Positions 53,961 through 62,849 of a stretch of 64,000 nucleotides of DNA are shown in pieces (the first letter of the stretch is position 1; every line of letters starts with the position of its first letter). Origin of the DNA: Paenibacillus taiwanensis DSM 18679. Lineage in GTDB: Bacteria > Bacillota > Bacilli > Paenibacillales > Paenibacillaceae. The notes beneath the pieces were generated by a model. It did no database searches, was not told the DNA's origin, and worked only from the letters and a program-made list of their open reading frames with translations. Made by a program: the position numbers and the translations under genes. The DNA lies in the NCBI RefSeq assembly GCF_000425125.1, contig NZ_KE384307.1, positions 62,001-126,000 on the forward strand. Reading direction: 5' to 3'.

Positions 53961-55730
53961 ATGGATTACACGCAGGGAGCGAAACCAATACTGTCAACGG
54001 ACCGTGTAGCAGGTTCTGATCATGAGAAGGCGTTGGTGATGGATGATTGGCGCAAGTCGGTGGTGTATCAAATCTACCCCAAGAGTTTTAAGAGCAGCAG
54101 CGGGAGAGCAACGGGCGATTTAAACGGTGTGACGATGAAGCTTGACTACTTAAAACAGCTTGGCGTGGATTATATATGGCTGACGCCGATATACAAATCG
54201 CCACAGCGGGACAATGGATATGATGTCAGCGACTATTTTACGATTGATGAGAGCTACGGCACGATGGAGGATTTTGAACGCTTGGTGGCAGAGGCGGCGC
54301 AGCGCGGTATTCGAATTATGCTTGATATTGTTGTGAATCACACGTCTACGGATCACCCTTGGTTCCGTGAAGCGATTTCAAATCAGGCGGGGCCGTATCG
54401 CGAATACTACATCTGGCAGGATAAGCCCAATCAATGGCTGTCCAAGTTCGGAGGCTCGGCATGGGCAAAAGACGAAGTCTCAGGTCAGCACTATTTGCAC
54501 TTATTTGATACAACACAAGCGGACCTAAATTGGGAAAATGAAGCGCTTCGCCGTGAGGTGTATGACATGATGCGCTTTTGGGTGAAAAAGGGTGTGACAG
54601 GCTTTCGTCTGGACGTTATTAATCTCATTTCCAAGGATCAGGCATTTCCAGATGATATCGGCATAAACGGAGTGGCTGGAGATGGACGCAAGTATTATAC
54701 GGATGGACCACGTGTACACGAATATTTACAGGAAATGAACCGTGAGGTGTTTGCCGGTAAGGACCTTATAACCGTCGGAGAGATGTCCTCCACCTCTATT
54801 GATAACTGTATTAAATACTCAAATCCTGCACGCGGAGAACTCTCGATGACGTTTAGCTTCCACCATCTAAAGGTGGATTACCCAAATGGAGAAAAGTGGT
54901 CGCAGGCTGCGTTTGATTTTGAACAGTTAAAGCAAATTATGTCCGAGTGGCAGGAAGGCATGTATGCAGGTGGAGGATGGAATGCGCTGTTCTGGTGTAA
55001 TCATGACCAGCCGCGTATCGTATCCCGCTTTGGCGAAGATGGCGAATATCGGGAGCTGTCAGCCAAGATGCTGGCTACTTCGCTGCACATGTTGCAGGGC
55101 ACACCTTATATTTATCAAGGAGAAGAGATTGGCATGACCAATCCGAAGTTCGAGTGCATCGAGGATTATCGTGATGTAGAGACGTTAAATATATATGAGC
55201 TCAAGCGTAAAGAGGGGATGCCACTACATGAATTGATGGCCGCCATTCAGCAGAAGTCGCGTGACAACTCTCGTACCCCTATGCAGTGGGACGATTCAGC
55301 GTATGCGGGTTTCTCTGAGCATGAGCCGTGGATTCAAGCTGCGTCAAATTATAAAGAGGTAAACGTGAAAAATGCACTCTCACAGCCTAATTCTGTGTTC
55401 TATTATTATCAGAAGCTCATTCAACTGCGCCATGAGATGCCGGTCATTACATTTGGGAAATACGAACGTCTGGACCAGAACGACAAGCAAGTATGGGCGT
55501 ATGCAAGAGTGATGGAGCACGAAGCGCTGATTGTGCTTAACAACTACTACGGCAAGGCAGCTTCTTTTGCGCTGCATGAAGAGGTACAGAACGTGTATGA
55601 GGGATGGAACTGTAAATTGCTGCTAAGCAATTACGAACATACGGCAGCAGCACCAGAAGCAGAGGCTTCATGCTTTGAATCTATCCAATTAAGACCTTAT
55701 GAATCGATCGTATATTATCTTAAAAAATAA
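53961..55730 (+). CDS. treA: Trehalose-6-phosphate hydrolase (GH13)
   Basis: 589 residues. GH13 motifs are GYDVSDYF, DIVVNHTS, the nucleophile Asp in GFRLDVINLIS, the acid/base Glu in TVGEMSST, and FWCNHDQPR. It splits trehalose 6-phosphate into glucose and glucose 6-phosphate in the cytoplasm. The length and its place between the EIIBC and TreR genes make this assignment firm over a plain oligo-1,6-glucosidase. TAGGAGTG precedes the ATG. A 28-residue N-terminal extension before the usual start (DDWRKSVVYQIYP) is a little long, so a later start near 54039 is possible. Confidence 0.94.
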   Translation: MDYTQGAKPILSTDRVAGSDHEKALVMDDWRKSVVYQIYPKSFKSSSGRATGDLNGVTMKLDYLKQLGVDYIWLTPIYKSPQRDNGYDVSDYFTIDESYGTMEDFERLVAEAAQRGIRIMLDIVVNHTSTDHPWFREAISNQAGPYREYYIWQDKPNQWLSKFGGSAWAKDEVSGQHYLHLFDTTQADLNWENEALRREVYDMMRFWVKKGVTGFRLDVINLISKDQAFPDDIGINGVAGDGRKYYTDGPRVHEYLQEMNREVFAGKDLITVGEMSSTSIDNCIKYSNPARGELSMTFSFHHLKVDYPNGEKWSQAAFDFEQLKQIMSEWQEGMYAGGGWNALFWCNHDQPRIVSRFGEDGEYRELSAKMLATSLHMLQGTPYIYQGEEIGMTNPKFECIEDYRDVETLNIYELKRKEGMPLHELMAAIQQKSRDNSRTPMQWDDSAYAGFSEHEPWIQAASNYKEVNVKNALSQPNSVFYYYQKLIQLRHEMPVITFGKYERLDQNDKQVWAYARVMEHEALIVLNNYYGKAASFALHEEVQNVYEGWNCKLLLSNYEHTAAAPEAEASCFESIQLRPYESIVYYLKK

Positions 55731-55808
55731 CGGTGCAGATGATTCGGACGGTAGGAGTATGATACGATAGTTCCAACCAGAACGTTGGCAGGAACGAGGG
55801 ATAGCGTC

Positions 55809-56516
55809 GTGAGCAAGTACGAACATATTATGGATGAAATTATTCAGCATATCGAGCATGGTAAATGGAAAGATGGTGTCAAAATTCCATCGGAGACGGA
55901 ATTGATGGAGGGTTATGCGGCGAGTCGCGGTACAGTGCGCAAAGCAGTGGATCTGCTTCAGGAGCGCGGCTACGTTCAGAAGATACACGGCAAAGGGGTT
56001 TATGTTACTCGTAAGAAAAATATCGAGCTTAGCTTTGGCGGAATTGTCAGCTTCAAGGAAGCAAATGAAAGGCTAAAGCGGGGCTTTACGACTCATGTAA
56101 AAGAGATGTTACATCTGAAGGCGGATCGGGAGACAGCCAAGCTGCTTGGCGTGAAAGCAAAAACAGATTTGCATTTGATCAAACGTGTTAGACGGACGGA
56201 AAATGAAAATGTCATATTAGACATCAATTATTTTGTGACCGATATAATTACGGAATTAACTAAAGAGATTGCAGAGGACTCTATTTATGCGTACATTGAA
56301 CAGCAGCTTCAACTGCAAATCAGCTATGCGCATCGTGTCATAGAGGTTCAGCCGTGTGGGGAAGATGATCGTCGTTATTTGGATTTGAATGGTACAGACT
56401 ATGTTGTAGTCGTCAAGAACTTTACGTATTTATACGATGGCACACAGTTTGAATATACGGAATCACGTCATCGTCTGGACAAGTTTTATTTTTCTGATGT
56501 GGCACGCAGAATGTAG
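55809..56516 (+). CDS. treR: Trehalose operon repressor, GntR/UTRA family
   Basis: 235 residues from GTG 55809, 8 bases after GAGGG; the frame is open to an ATG at 55785. An N-terminal winged helix (KIPSETELMEGYAASRGTVRKAVDLLQERG) is joined to a UTRA effector domain, which in TreR binds trehalose 6-phosphate. The gene follows treA by about 80 bases on the same strand. Its likely operators are the inverted repeats in the tre promoter. Confidence 0.93.
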   Translation: MSKYEHIMDEIIQHIEHGKWKDGVKIPSETELMEGYAASRGTVRKAVDLLQERGYVQKIHGKGVYVTRKKNIELSFGGIVSFKEANERLKRGFTTHVKEMLHLKADRETAKLLGVKAKTDLHLIKRVRRTENENVILDINYFVTDIITELTKEIAEDSIYAYIEQQLQLQISYAHRVIEVQPCGEDDRRYLDLNGTDYVVVVKNFTYLYDGTQFEYTESRHRLDKFYFSDVARRM

Positions 56517-56536
56517 GCTGCGAGTTATACGAACAA

Positions 56537-56574
56537 CAGCCTGCTATTCATTGACTACAATGAATAGCAGGCTG
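56537..56574. terminator. Terminator closing the tre operon
   Basis: A perfect 17-bp stem (CAGCCTGCTATTCATTG and its complement, loop ACTA) followed by CCTTTAT, between convergent genes. Confidence 0.9.
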
Positions 56575-56628
56575 CCTTTATAAATATTGGATTATCCGGT
56601 TTGTATATAAAGACGATTGTGGAAGGGA

Positions 56629-57255
56629 TCAGAAGGCATTATAGCTGACATACTCCCCGACAGGCTTGCGGTATCCACGTAGTCTGCGGCTGGTTGTGTC
56701 CTCTTTTCCGATCGTAATCAACATGACTGGCACATGGGTATCAGGTACATTTAGAATGGAGCACACAAGTTCAGGATCAAAGCCGATCATCGGGCAAGTA
56801 TCCCAGCCCTTGTCCTTGGCAATAAGCATGAGCTGCATGGCCGATAGGCTTGCATTTCGAATAGCATCTTCACGCTGGAACGTCTCGCCTCTTTGCTCAT
56901 AGAATTGTGTTGTGTTCTGAACATTCATATCGTACTCTTGCTTTGTCCATATGCCAAGATGCAGCATGCCTTCATAAATGCTGGCGGCTTGCTTGTGTGC
57001 TTGCGTGTCGCCAAGCACGAGAATTGCAGCTGAAGCCGTTTTGACTTTGTACTGTTTGTTGGCGGCTTCATATATTTGATCCAGCTTCTCGCGGTCTGTA
57101 ATGGCAATGTAACGAGTATGCTGTAGGTTAAAGGCAGAGGGTGCATACTTGGTTAATGAAAAAATGTCTTCAAAATCTTGCTTGCTCATTTCAATATCGG
57201 TCTTGAATTTATTGGCGGAACGGCGATCCTTGACGATAGTTTCAAATGTATGCAT
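56629..57255 (-). CDS. Nitroreductase-family oxidoreductase
   Basis: 208 residues with the FMN-binding pattern: VKDRRSANKFKTD at the N-terminus, YAPSAFNLQHTRYI, and DTCPMIGFDPE. It resembles MhqN/YodC-type NAD(P)H-quinone or nitro reductases. The substrate is not determinable. The start ATG 57255 follows AAGGAG. It is transcribed alone and divergent from the TraB-like gene. Confidence 0.9.
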   Translation of the reverse strand: MHTFETIVKDRRSANKFKTDIEMSKQDFEDIFSLTKYAPSAFNLQHTRYIAITDREKLDQIYEAANKQYKVKTASAAILVLGDTQAHKQAASIYEGMLHLGIWTKQEYDMNVQNTTQFYEQRGETFQREDAIRNASLSAMQLMLIAKDKGWDTCPMIGFDPELVCSILNVPDTHVPVMLITIGKEDTTSRRLRGYRKPVGEYVSYNAF

Positions 57256-57414
57256 AGGGCAAACTCCTTAATATGTATATTTTCGATTACAAGAAGTAGA
57301 TTAGTTACAGTATATCATATAAACTATAAAAAAGTAAGTAGTTAAATAAAATTCACTAAGTTGTTACATTAATTGAACATAGCCTCGTTAATAGGGGAAA
57401 ATTCCTTACTTTTC

Positions 57415-57444
57415 TTGTATTTTTAAATCGATCTGAGCTATAAT
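57415..57444 (+). promoter_or_regulatory. Promoter for the TraB/GumN-like gene
   Basis: TTGTAT (57415-57420) and TATAAT (57439-57444) with an 18-base spacer, about 50 bases before the start codon. Confidence 0.6.
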
Positions 57445-57492
57445 CGTAAGGGTGTTTTAAATTACATATATTCTATGGAGAGGGGAATTTTG

Positions 57493-58887
57493 GTGAAGTC
57501 TAGCAAATGGAATATGTTGAAGCGTAGTGTGGCTAGCGGCTTAATTGCACTAGTCGCCATGCTGGGGATCGTCGTACCTGTACAAGCAAATGAAGCGTCT
57601 GCTTCTGTACCACAAATTAGCCCGTGGTCGATCAAAGTTTTAAATGAGGGGGAGAAGTACGGCATATTCCCACTGACGTGGTATTATGACGGTACATTCC
57701 AGAAACCGATTACACAAGACAAGTTTCAATCTCTTATAGCAGCAACATCTTCAAAGTTGGATGCTTTGGCATTAACGAAAAAACATAGTTATGCTGCACC
57801 TAAAGTTACAGGAGTAATTACTAGAGAAACAGTTATGACTTCCGTATACAGTGTGTTGGCACAGTATGAATGGCCTGAGACGCTAGAAATGGATAAATAC
57901 GAGCCAATTGCGTATTTGCAGACGAAAGGCATAATTAATGGAACAGGCAAAGGGCTTGATCTGAATAAGCCAAGCACGGTCGAACATGCAGCGGTTATAG
58001 CTAGCCGACTGGTGGAATATGCTTATGATGCTGTCGGAGGCGGGGCAAAAGGACTGCTTTGGAAAGCAACACACGGTAAAAATACAATGTATTTGCTAGG
58101 CTCTATTCACTTGGGTGATCCTGTAATGTATCCGATGCAAAAGAAAGTAAGAGATGCATTTAAACAATCGGATTCACTCTGGGTAGAGGTGGATTTGCAA
58201 GGGAATCCAGACGCACTGGCGAGCTTCACCCAATTGATGTCCTACACGGACGGTACAAAGTTGAGTGATCATATCTCAAAGGAAACGTACGAGAAATTAC
58301 AGAAGGTACTCACTAAATTAAACTTGCCAAAAGAGGTATTTGATACGTTTAAGCCGTGGGCAATCTCCAACAATCTCTCGACGTCGATGATGTCAAGCTC
58401 TTCTGAGGAGTCGGTGCAAGCGGCTGCACTAGGTATTGATATGTACTTTACTTCCTCTGCCTTGTTAACGGGCAAGCCAATCCATGAACTTGAAGGATTA
58501 AAACTGCAAGGTGATCTCTTTAACAACGTGCCGGCTGCGGTGCAAGAGAAGGAACTGAATGAAGCGTTGGATCAGGTTCTAACACCGACGGGCAAATCGG
58601 ACGAAATGCTAGCAATGTTTAAGGGATGGCAGAAGCAATGGGCCAAAGGTGAACTGGAGCAATTTACGAAGTCATTCACTAGCTCGGAAGAGATGGTGCA
58701 AAGCGAGCAGGCTCAGCGTTTGTTCGGTGAACGCGATACCAATATGGCGAAGAAATTGATGGAACTGCTGGACAAAGAAGGCTCTTCCACTCATTTTGTA
58801 GTTGTCGGTGCAGGCCATTTTGTTATTAAAGATATGATCATTGATCAATTAAAGGCCAAAGGTTACGATATACAGTTTGTGCAATAA
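57493..58887 (+). CDS. Secreted TraB/GumN-family protein
   Basis: 464 residues. GTG 57493 is preferred, about 8 bases after GGAGAGGGG; ATG 57475 precedes that site and TTG 57490 is also possible. A signal peptide (KRSVASGLIALVAMLGIVV, cleavage near VQA-NE) is followed by a region of ~150 residues resembling an S-layer-like or helical N-domain. Then comes the TraB/GumN (Tiki-like) domain: GKNTMYLLGSIHLGDPVMYP, SLWVEVDL and FVVVGAGHFVIKD. The family is thought to contain metal-dependent proteases with paired GX2H motifs, and both GSIH and GAGH are present. The substrate is unknown. Confidence 0.88.
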   Translation: MKSSKWNMLKRSVASGLIALVAMLGIVVPVQANEASASVPQISPWSIKVLNEGEKYGIFPLTWYYDGTFQKPITQDKFQSLIAATSSKLDALALTKKHSYAAPKVTGVITRETVMTSVYSVLAQYEWPETLEMDKYEPIAYLQTKGIINGTGKGLDLNKPSTVEHAAVIASRLVEYAYDAVGGGAKGLLWKATHGKNTMYLLGSIHLGDPVMYPMQKKVRDAFKQSDSLWVEVDLQGNPDALASFTQLMSYTDGTKLSDHISKETYEKLQKVLTKLNLPKEVFDTFKPWAISNNLSTSMMSSSSEESVQAAALGIDMYFTSSALLTGKPIHELEGLKLQGDLFNNVPAAVQEKELNEALDQVLTPTGKSDEMLAMFKGWQKQWAKGELEQFTKSFTSSEEMVQSEQAQRLFGERDTNMAKKLMELLDKEGSSTHFVVVGAGHFVIKDMIIDQLKAKGYDIQFVQ

Positions 58888-58897
58888 ACCAGCAAGC

Positions 58898-58952
58898 AAG
58901 AGAAGCTGCTCTACGTTATCCAAGATGACGAAGGGACGCTTCTCTTTTTTTG
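58898..58952 (+). terminator. Terminator after the TraB/GumN-like gene
   Basis: AGAGAAGC pairs with GCTTCTCT across a 31-base loop and is followed by seven T. Confidence 0.75.
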
Positions 58953-59035
58953 TTCATCCTATTTAGTAAGGTATAGTTGTACTCGTTTAGGGAATCATTT
59001 TAAATTGGTAGCAGGAGATAAAGGAGGCAGCACTT

Positions 59036-59938
59036 ATGGAAACGTGGTCGTCAGAGCAGGCGAAAAATGCGGTTTTGTTTCTTAAACAGGAAGCGCGGCC
59101 GTTAGAAAAGGTGCTATATGAGTGGGAATTTGAAGCGGGTTCCGTTGATGCGGTTATAGAGCAGTTAGCTTTATTTCAAAATAAAGATCGTGGGTTTGGC
59201 CGTGCATTGGAGCCGGATATCCGAATGAACAATTCATCGGTTATCGCTACTACGGTCGCGCTGCAAACGATGTCATATGTGAAGCTGCCCGTAGAGCATC
59301 CATTAGCAGCCGATGCGATTACCTATTTGCTGGATGCATATCAGACGGGCAAGCAAGGATGGAACATCGTACCCGACGAGGTAGAGGAGCATCCACGTGC
59401 ACCTTGGTGGGATTATCGCGATATTTACGATGGATGGGGGAATCCGAACTTGGAAATTGTCGGTTACCTTTATGAATTCCCTCACGTTGCGATGGAGTTC
59501 AGGGAGAAGATTACGGAACATGCCGTACAATATTTGTTGGATCGTTCGCCTTTGAACGAATTCCATGAGCTGCTGTGTACATTGCGGATGGCTGCTCGTT
59601 TGCCGAAGGAGGTACTGGAACACCTGCAACCACAGATTGAAACGATGGTAGAGCAATGTGTCGTTGTTGATCCAGAGGCTTGGGACGGATACTGCCTCAC
59701 ACCGCTGCAAGTTGCCGATAGTCCGGATTCTGCTTACTATGAACGATTCGCAGCTGTACTTCCCATGAATCTGGCGCATTTGATTCACCAGCAGCAGCCA
59801 GATGGATCGTGGCATCCCGCATGGTCATGGGGACAATACGAAGCAGATTGGCCGCAAGCGAAACGAGAATGGCAGGGAATTCTAACCCTTCAAGCGCTTC
59901 GTACCTTGCGTGCTTACGGGCTGCTAGTTCTACAATAA
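59036..59938 (+). CDS. Uncharacterised protein, probable alpha/alpha-toroid (terpene cyclase/prenyltransferase-like) fold
   Basis: 300 residues without signal peptide or membrane segment. Repeats with QW-like character are visible: LFQNKDRGFGRALEPDIRMN near residue 48 and IHQQQPDGSWHPAWSWGQYE near residue 248. Paired helices lie between them (SVIATTVALQTMSYV, LTLQALRTLRAYGLL). This pattern suggests a toroid as in squalene cyclase or prenyltransferase relatives, but catalytic DxDD or metal motifs are not evident. I would not assign an activity. AAAGGAGG precedes the ATG. Confidence 0.8.
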   Translation: METWSSEQAKNAVLFLKQEARPLEKVLYEWEFEAGSVDAVIEQLALFQNKDRGFGRALEPDIRMNNSSVIATTVALQTMSYVKLPVEHPLAADAITYLLDAYQTGKQGWNIVPDEVEEHPRAPWWDYRDIYDGWGNPNLEIVGYLYEFPHVAMEFREKITEHAVQYLLDRSPLNEFHELLCTLRMAARLPKEVLEHLQPQIETMVEQCVVVDPEAWDGYCLTPLQVADSPDSAYYERFAAVLPMNLAHLIHQQQPDGSWHPAWSWGQYEADWPQAKREWQGILTLQALRTLRAYGLLVLQ

Positions 59939-59973
59939 AAAACGCAAGACGAATGCTCTTCTCGTCTTGCGTT
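59936..59973. terminator. Terminator between convergent genes
   Basis: AACGCAAGACGA pairs with TCGTCTTGCGTT. An A run on the left gives a T tract for the minus-strand ohrR gene. Confidence 0.85.
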
Positions 59974-60030
59974 CTCGTAATAACGGTAACAGTGCAGCCT
60001 GCGATAGATACAGTTTCTACACAGATCAAG

Positions 60031-60513
60031 CTAGTTTTGACGCAGGTTGGCCTGATGCAGGTGAGCGAGCAGCTCCTTCATATCTGCGAACAAACGCGCA
60101 AGCACCTCTGGTGACTGGCCTGCCTGGCTGTACAGCGCGCTTGGTATGCAGCGCGCTTCCTCCTTGAGGGAGTGGCCGCGCTGCGTTAACGTAATAATTA
60201 CTTTGCGTTCATCTGTTTTATCGCGCTGACGGCTCAACAAACCTTGCGTTTCCATACGCTTGAGGAGTGGTGTCAGCGTGCCTGAATCCAGATAGAGACG
60301 CTGTCCCAGCTCTTTGACAGTTATTCCATTTTGCTCCCACAATACAAGCAGGGTCAAATATTGCGGATAAGTCAGATCAAGCTTCTCCAGCAAGGGCCGA
60401 TAGAGCTTGGTCATTTCTCGTGAAGCGGAATAAAGCATAAAGCACAATTGATGGTCCAAGACGAATTGCTCATCCGTAGCTGGAGTAAGCTTATTTTGTG
60501 TAAACTGTTGCAT
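60031..60513 (-). CDS. ohrR: OhrR-type MarR regulator of organic-peroxide response
   Basis: 160 residues, MarR winged helix (TVKELGQRLYLDSGTLTPLLKRME, wing RDKTDERKVIITLT). The N-terminal peroxide-sensing Cys24 is in HQLCFMLYSASREMTK, as in Bacillus OhrR. A second Cys at 122 (EARCIPSALY) suggests a two-Cys redox switch, as known in some OhrR proteins. AGGGGC precedes the ATG. It follows the glutathione peroxidase gene by 12 bases on the same strand, so it probably regulates its own operon. Confidence 0.93.
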   Translation of the reverse strand: MQQFTQNKLTPATDEQFVLDHQLCFMLYSASREMTKLYRPLLEKLDLTYPQYLTLLVLWEQNGITVKELGQRLYLDSGTLTPLLKRMETQGLLSRQRDKTDERKVIITLTQRGHSLKEEARCIPSALYSQAGQSPEVLARLFADMKELLAHLHQANLRQN

Positions 60514-60525
60514 GATGAATGCCCC

Positions 60526-61002
60526 TTATAGCAGCTTTTCGATATCCTTTGCCAGCTTCGCGGGATTGGTTTGTGGCGCATAACGGTCTACTACCTCACC
60601 CTTGCGGTTAATTAAGAACTTAGTAAAGTTCCACTTGATATCGGAACCGAGCAGCCCTTTCTTAGCTTGTGTCAAATACGCAAACAAGGGAGCAGCCTGT
60701 TCCCCTTTTACATCTACCTTTGCATACATCGGGAAGTTAACCCCAAAATTCAGCTGACAGAACTCCATCGTTTCCTTCATATTATCAAATTCTTGATTGT
60801 TAAATTGATCGCAAGGGAAGCCTAAGACAACAAGTCCTTGTTCTTTATATTGCTCATAGAGTGCTTGCAGCTCCTTAAACTGCGGGGTAAATCCACATTT
60901 GCTTGCTGTATTGACGATTAGCAGCACTTTTCCGTTATAGTCGTTCATAGATTGCGTTTCGCCATCTGGTTTGTGAACGTGAATATCATAAATAGTAGAC
61001 AA
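60526..61002 (-). CDS. bsaA: Glutathione peroxidase-family thiol peroxidase (Cys type)
   Basis: 158 residues from TTG 61002, which follows AAAGGAGAGG; the open frame continues upstream without a ribosome site. The peroxidatic Cys is in VNTASKCGFTPQFKEL (Cys rather than selenocysteine), and FPCDQFNNQE and DIKWNFTKFLI complete the family pattern. In Firmicutes such enzymes usually use thioredoxin or bacillithiol-linked reductants. It is first in a gpx-ohrR operon with a palindromic promoter element, so peroxide induction is likely. Confidence 0.93.
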   Translation of the reverse strand: MSTIYDIHVHKPDGETQSMNDYNGKVLLIVNTASKCGFTPQFKELQALYEQYKEQGLVVLGFPCDQFNNQEFDNMKETMEFCQLNFGVNFPMYAKVDVKGEQAAPLFAYLTQAKKGLLGSDIKWNFTKFLINRKGEVVDRYAPQTNPAKLAKDIEKLL

Positions 61003-61060
61003 AATAACCTCTCCTTTTGCTTGAATATTTGAAATGCTCTTGATTGCATGTAATATGTAT

Positions 61061-61101
61061 AGTATACACATAAATTGTTCTAAATTCAATTGTGCACAAT
61101 T
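61061..61101 (-). promoter_or_regulatory. Promoter and probable OhrR operator of the gpx-ohrR operon
   Basis: On the minus strand TTGAAT (61089-61084) and TATACT (61066-61061) are 17 bases apart. The perfect palindrome AATTGTGCACAATT (61088-61101) overlaps the -35 element. Its AATTGT/ACAATT half-sites resemble known OhrR operators. Assignment to OhrR is inferred from the operon. Confidence 0.75.
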
Positions 61102-61153
61102 TAAAATGGATGCAGAGGGATCTACTCGAGCTCTCTCCATTTTAAAAAGGAGT

Positions 61154-61879
61154 TTAGCTCACTAGGGCGCAGCTAATCCCATAAAGGAGCCAGATGTGCA
61201 GGGGGTAGATGACGTAGAACATATATTTAGCCCCACGAGCCTGATATCCACGTTCTCCGTTGTATAACGCAAACAGTATAGTTGCTCCGCACATCATCCA
61301 CTGGTAGTTGACATACAAAAGATTATCCCACGTAAATACTTCTGCCCAAGGCAATGCAGTCAGATCGAGTCCGATGTTAATCGTGAGGATAGTTAGTAGG
61401 TATGCAGCGATCAGCGATGACTTTCGGTCACGGAAAGTATAAAAAATAAATACGCTTGCTACACCAAGCAAGGAGGCTTCCGACATTAAACCCCCGATTG
61501 AAGCTAGTAGAATGAATACACTTCCGAGTTCTGTCCGACCGCTTGTTTGTGTCCATTCTAGTGCGGTGAGCTGAAGGAGGGCAAAAGCAAGCGACAGAAA
61601 GATGTTATTAAAGATCGGATATTGTGGATTCGGCCAGAGGAACATAAGAAGCTGACTTCCAATCGCCATTACCACAGCAGCTGTTAGCATTCTGCTGATG
61701 TAGCGTCTTCTGCTGCTTGTCTTGTAAAATCCCTCGACAACTAAGTAGAAGAATATTGGTGCTACGATGCGTCCTATCCAATTCATCCATACAGGCATAC
61801 CTGGGATGAATTGATGGATATGATCTACAATCATAAGTATTAGACCAATTATTTTTAAATGGAAGCTGTTTAACCGCAT
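61154..61879 (-). CDS. TraX-family membrane protein
   Basis: 241 residues from ATG 61879, which follows AAAGGAG; the frame continues upstream over the methyltransferase gene. About seven or eight hydrophobic helices are seen. The N-terminal LKIIGLILMIVDHIHQFIPG and the WMNWIGRIVAPIFFYLVVEGF segment are typical of TraX (an acyltransferase-like membrane fold first linked to F-pilin acetylation). In Bacillales the substrate is unknown. It is not in a conjugation locus here. Confidence 0.88.
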   Translation of the reverse strand: MRLNSFHLKIIGLILMIVDHIHQFIPGMPVWMNWIGRIVAPIFFYLVVEGFYKTSSRRRYISRMLTAAVVMAIGSQLLMFLWPNPQYPIFNNIFLSLAFALLQLTALEWTQTSGRTELGSVFILLASIGGLMSEASLLGVASVFIFYTFRDRKSSLIAAYLLTILTINIGLDLTALPWAEVFTWDNLLYVNYQWMMCGATILFALYNGERGYQARGAKYMFYVIYPLHIWLLYGISCALVS

Positions 61880-62015
61880 TGCTAAAGCTCCTTTGCTGCG
61901 GATACGGCGTTGCGTACAAGTGTGACTGCACACGAGTCTGATAGCCGTTCGTCTTTTTCCCATCATAAAACGAATGACGACCGAGCTACAAGCCATGACG
62001 TATAGGGATAGTCCA

Positions 62016-62603
62016 TTAACGCCGTTTGCGGCAACAGTACACAAATGCGGGGGGAAAGTTCCACAGCACAAATCGGATGCGTTCCATATCAAAACGTTCA
62101 GCAAGCATCGCTTTCATTTGTAAGGAATATTGGAACGTAATAAATAAGCCGTCAATGGCAAGTGCTGCATCGACCTCATCCAAAATCCGCTTGCGGAGCT
62201 CTACTGTGAACATAGCAAATGGAAGACCGCTAATGACCGCATCCAGCTCTTTCAAGCCCTCTCTTTTCATTATTCGGGTAAGTTGCGTGGCATCTTCTTC
62301 ACATACGGCTTTGCTGTATTGCTGACATAAAACTGCTCTCATATCGGGGTCCTTCTCAAATATGAGCGCTTTTACCAGTTGGGGCTGACCCATAATATGA
62401 CGCGTGAATACACCCGTCCCTGCACCAAGTTCGGCTACTCTAGTTACGTTGGTACTCCTTAGGCAGCATGTCATCGCAGTTGCGAGCGCCTCTGAGCTAG
62501 GTATGAGACTGCCGATCTCATGAGGGTGCCGTATAAATTTATAAAAAAAGGCAACTGTGTCTCGCCATACCTTACGTTTCTTTTGATTGCTGTCCATCCG
62601 CAT
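62016..62603 (-). CDS. SAM-dependent methyltransferase (phospholipid N-methyltransferase/rRNA dimethylase-like)
   Basis: 195 residues from ATG 62603; TTG 62609 is closer to the ribosome site GGAGGA and equally possible. The SAM-binding motif I is VAELGAGTGVFTRHI, followed by LIFEKDPDMRAVL, EEDATQL and DAVISGLPFAMF. The N-terminal FIRHPHEIGSLIPSSEALA matches PmtA-like proteins that methylate phosphatidylethanolamine headgroups. An rRNA methyltransferase is less likely. Lipid methylation is inferred, not proven. Confidence 0.88.
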   Translation of the reverse strand: MRMDSNQKKRKVWRDTVAFFYKFIRHPHEIGSLIPSSEALATAMTCCLRSTNVTRVAELGAGTGVFTRHIMGQPQLVKALIFEKDPDMRAVLCQQYSKAVCEEDATQLTRIMKREGLKELDAVISGLPFAMFTVELRKRILDEVDAALAIDGLFITFQYSLQMKAMLAERFDMERIRFVLWNFPPAFVYCCRKRR

Positions 62604-62849
62604 TTTCAAACGGTTGTCCTCCAACTATAAGTGACATTGACATACTAGAACTAAAATGCTGCATTAGCTTAGCTTGTCACATGAACGTTCAGCTCATTCA
62701 TGATTCGTTTGCACAAGGCACGGAGTAAGCGATTGTGCTGCTCAGGGGATAGAGTCGGATAGATGAAGGTGGCTCCAAATGGTGTAATAGCCTAAACTAG
62801 AGCCAGACGATTACTGTGTTACCCATTCCATTCAAAAGAGGTGCATATT

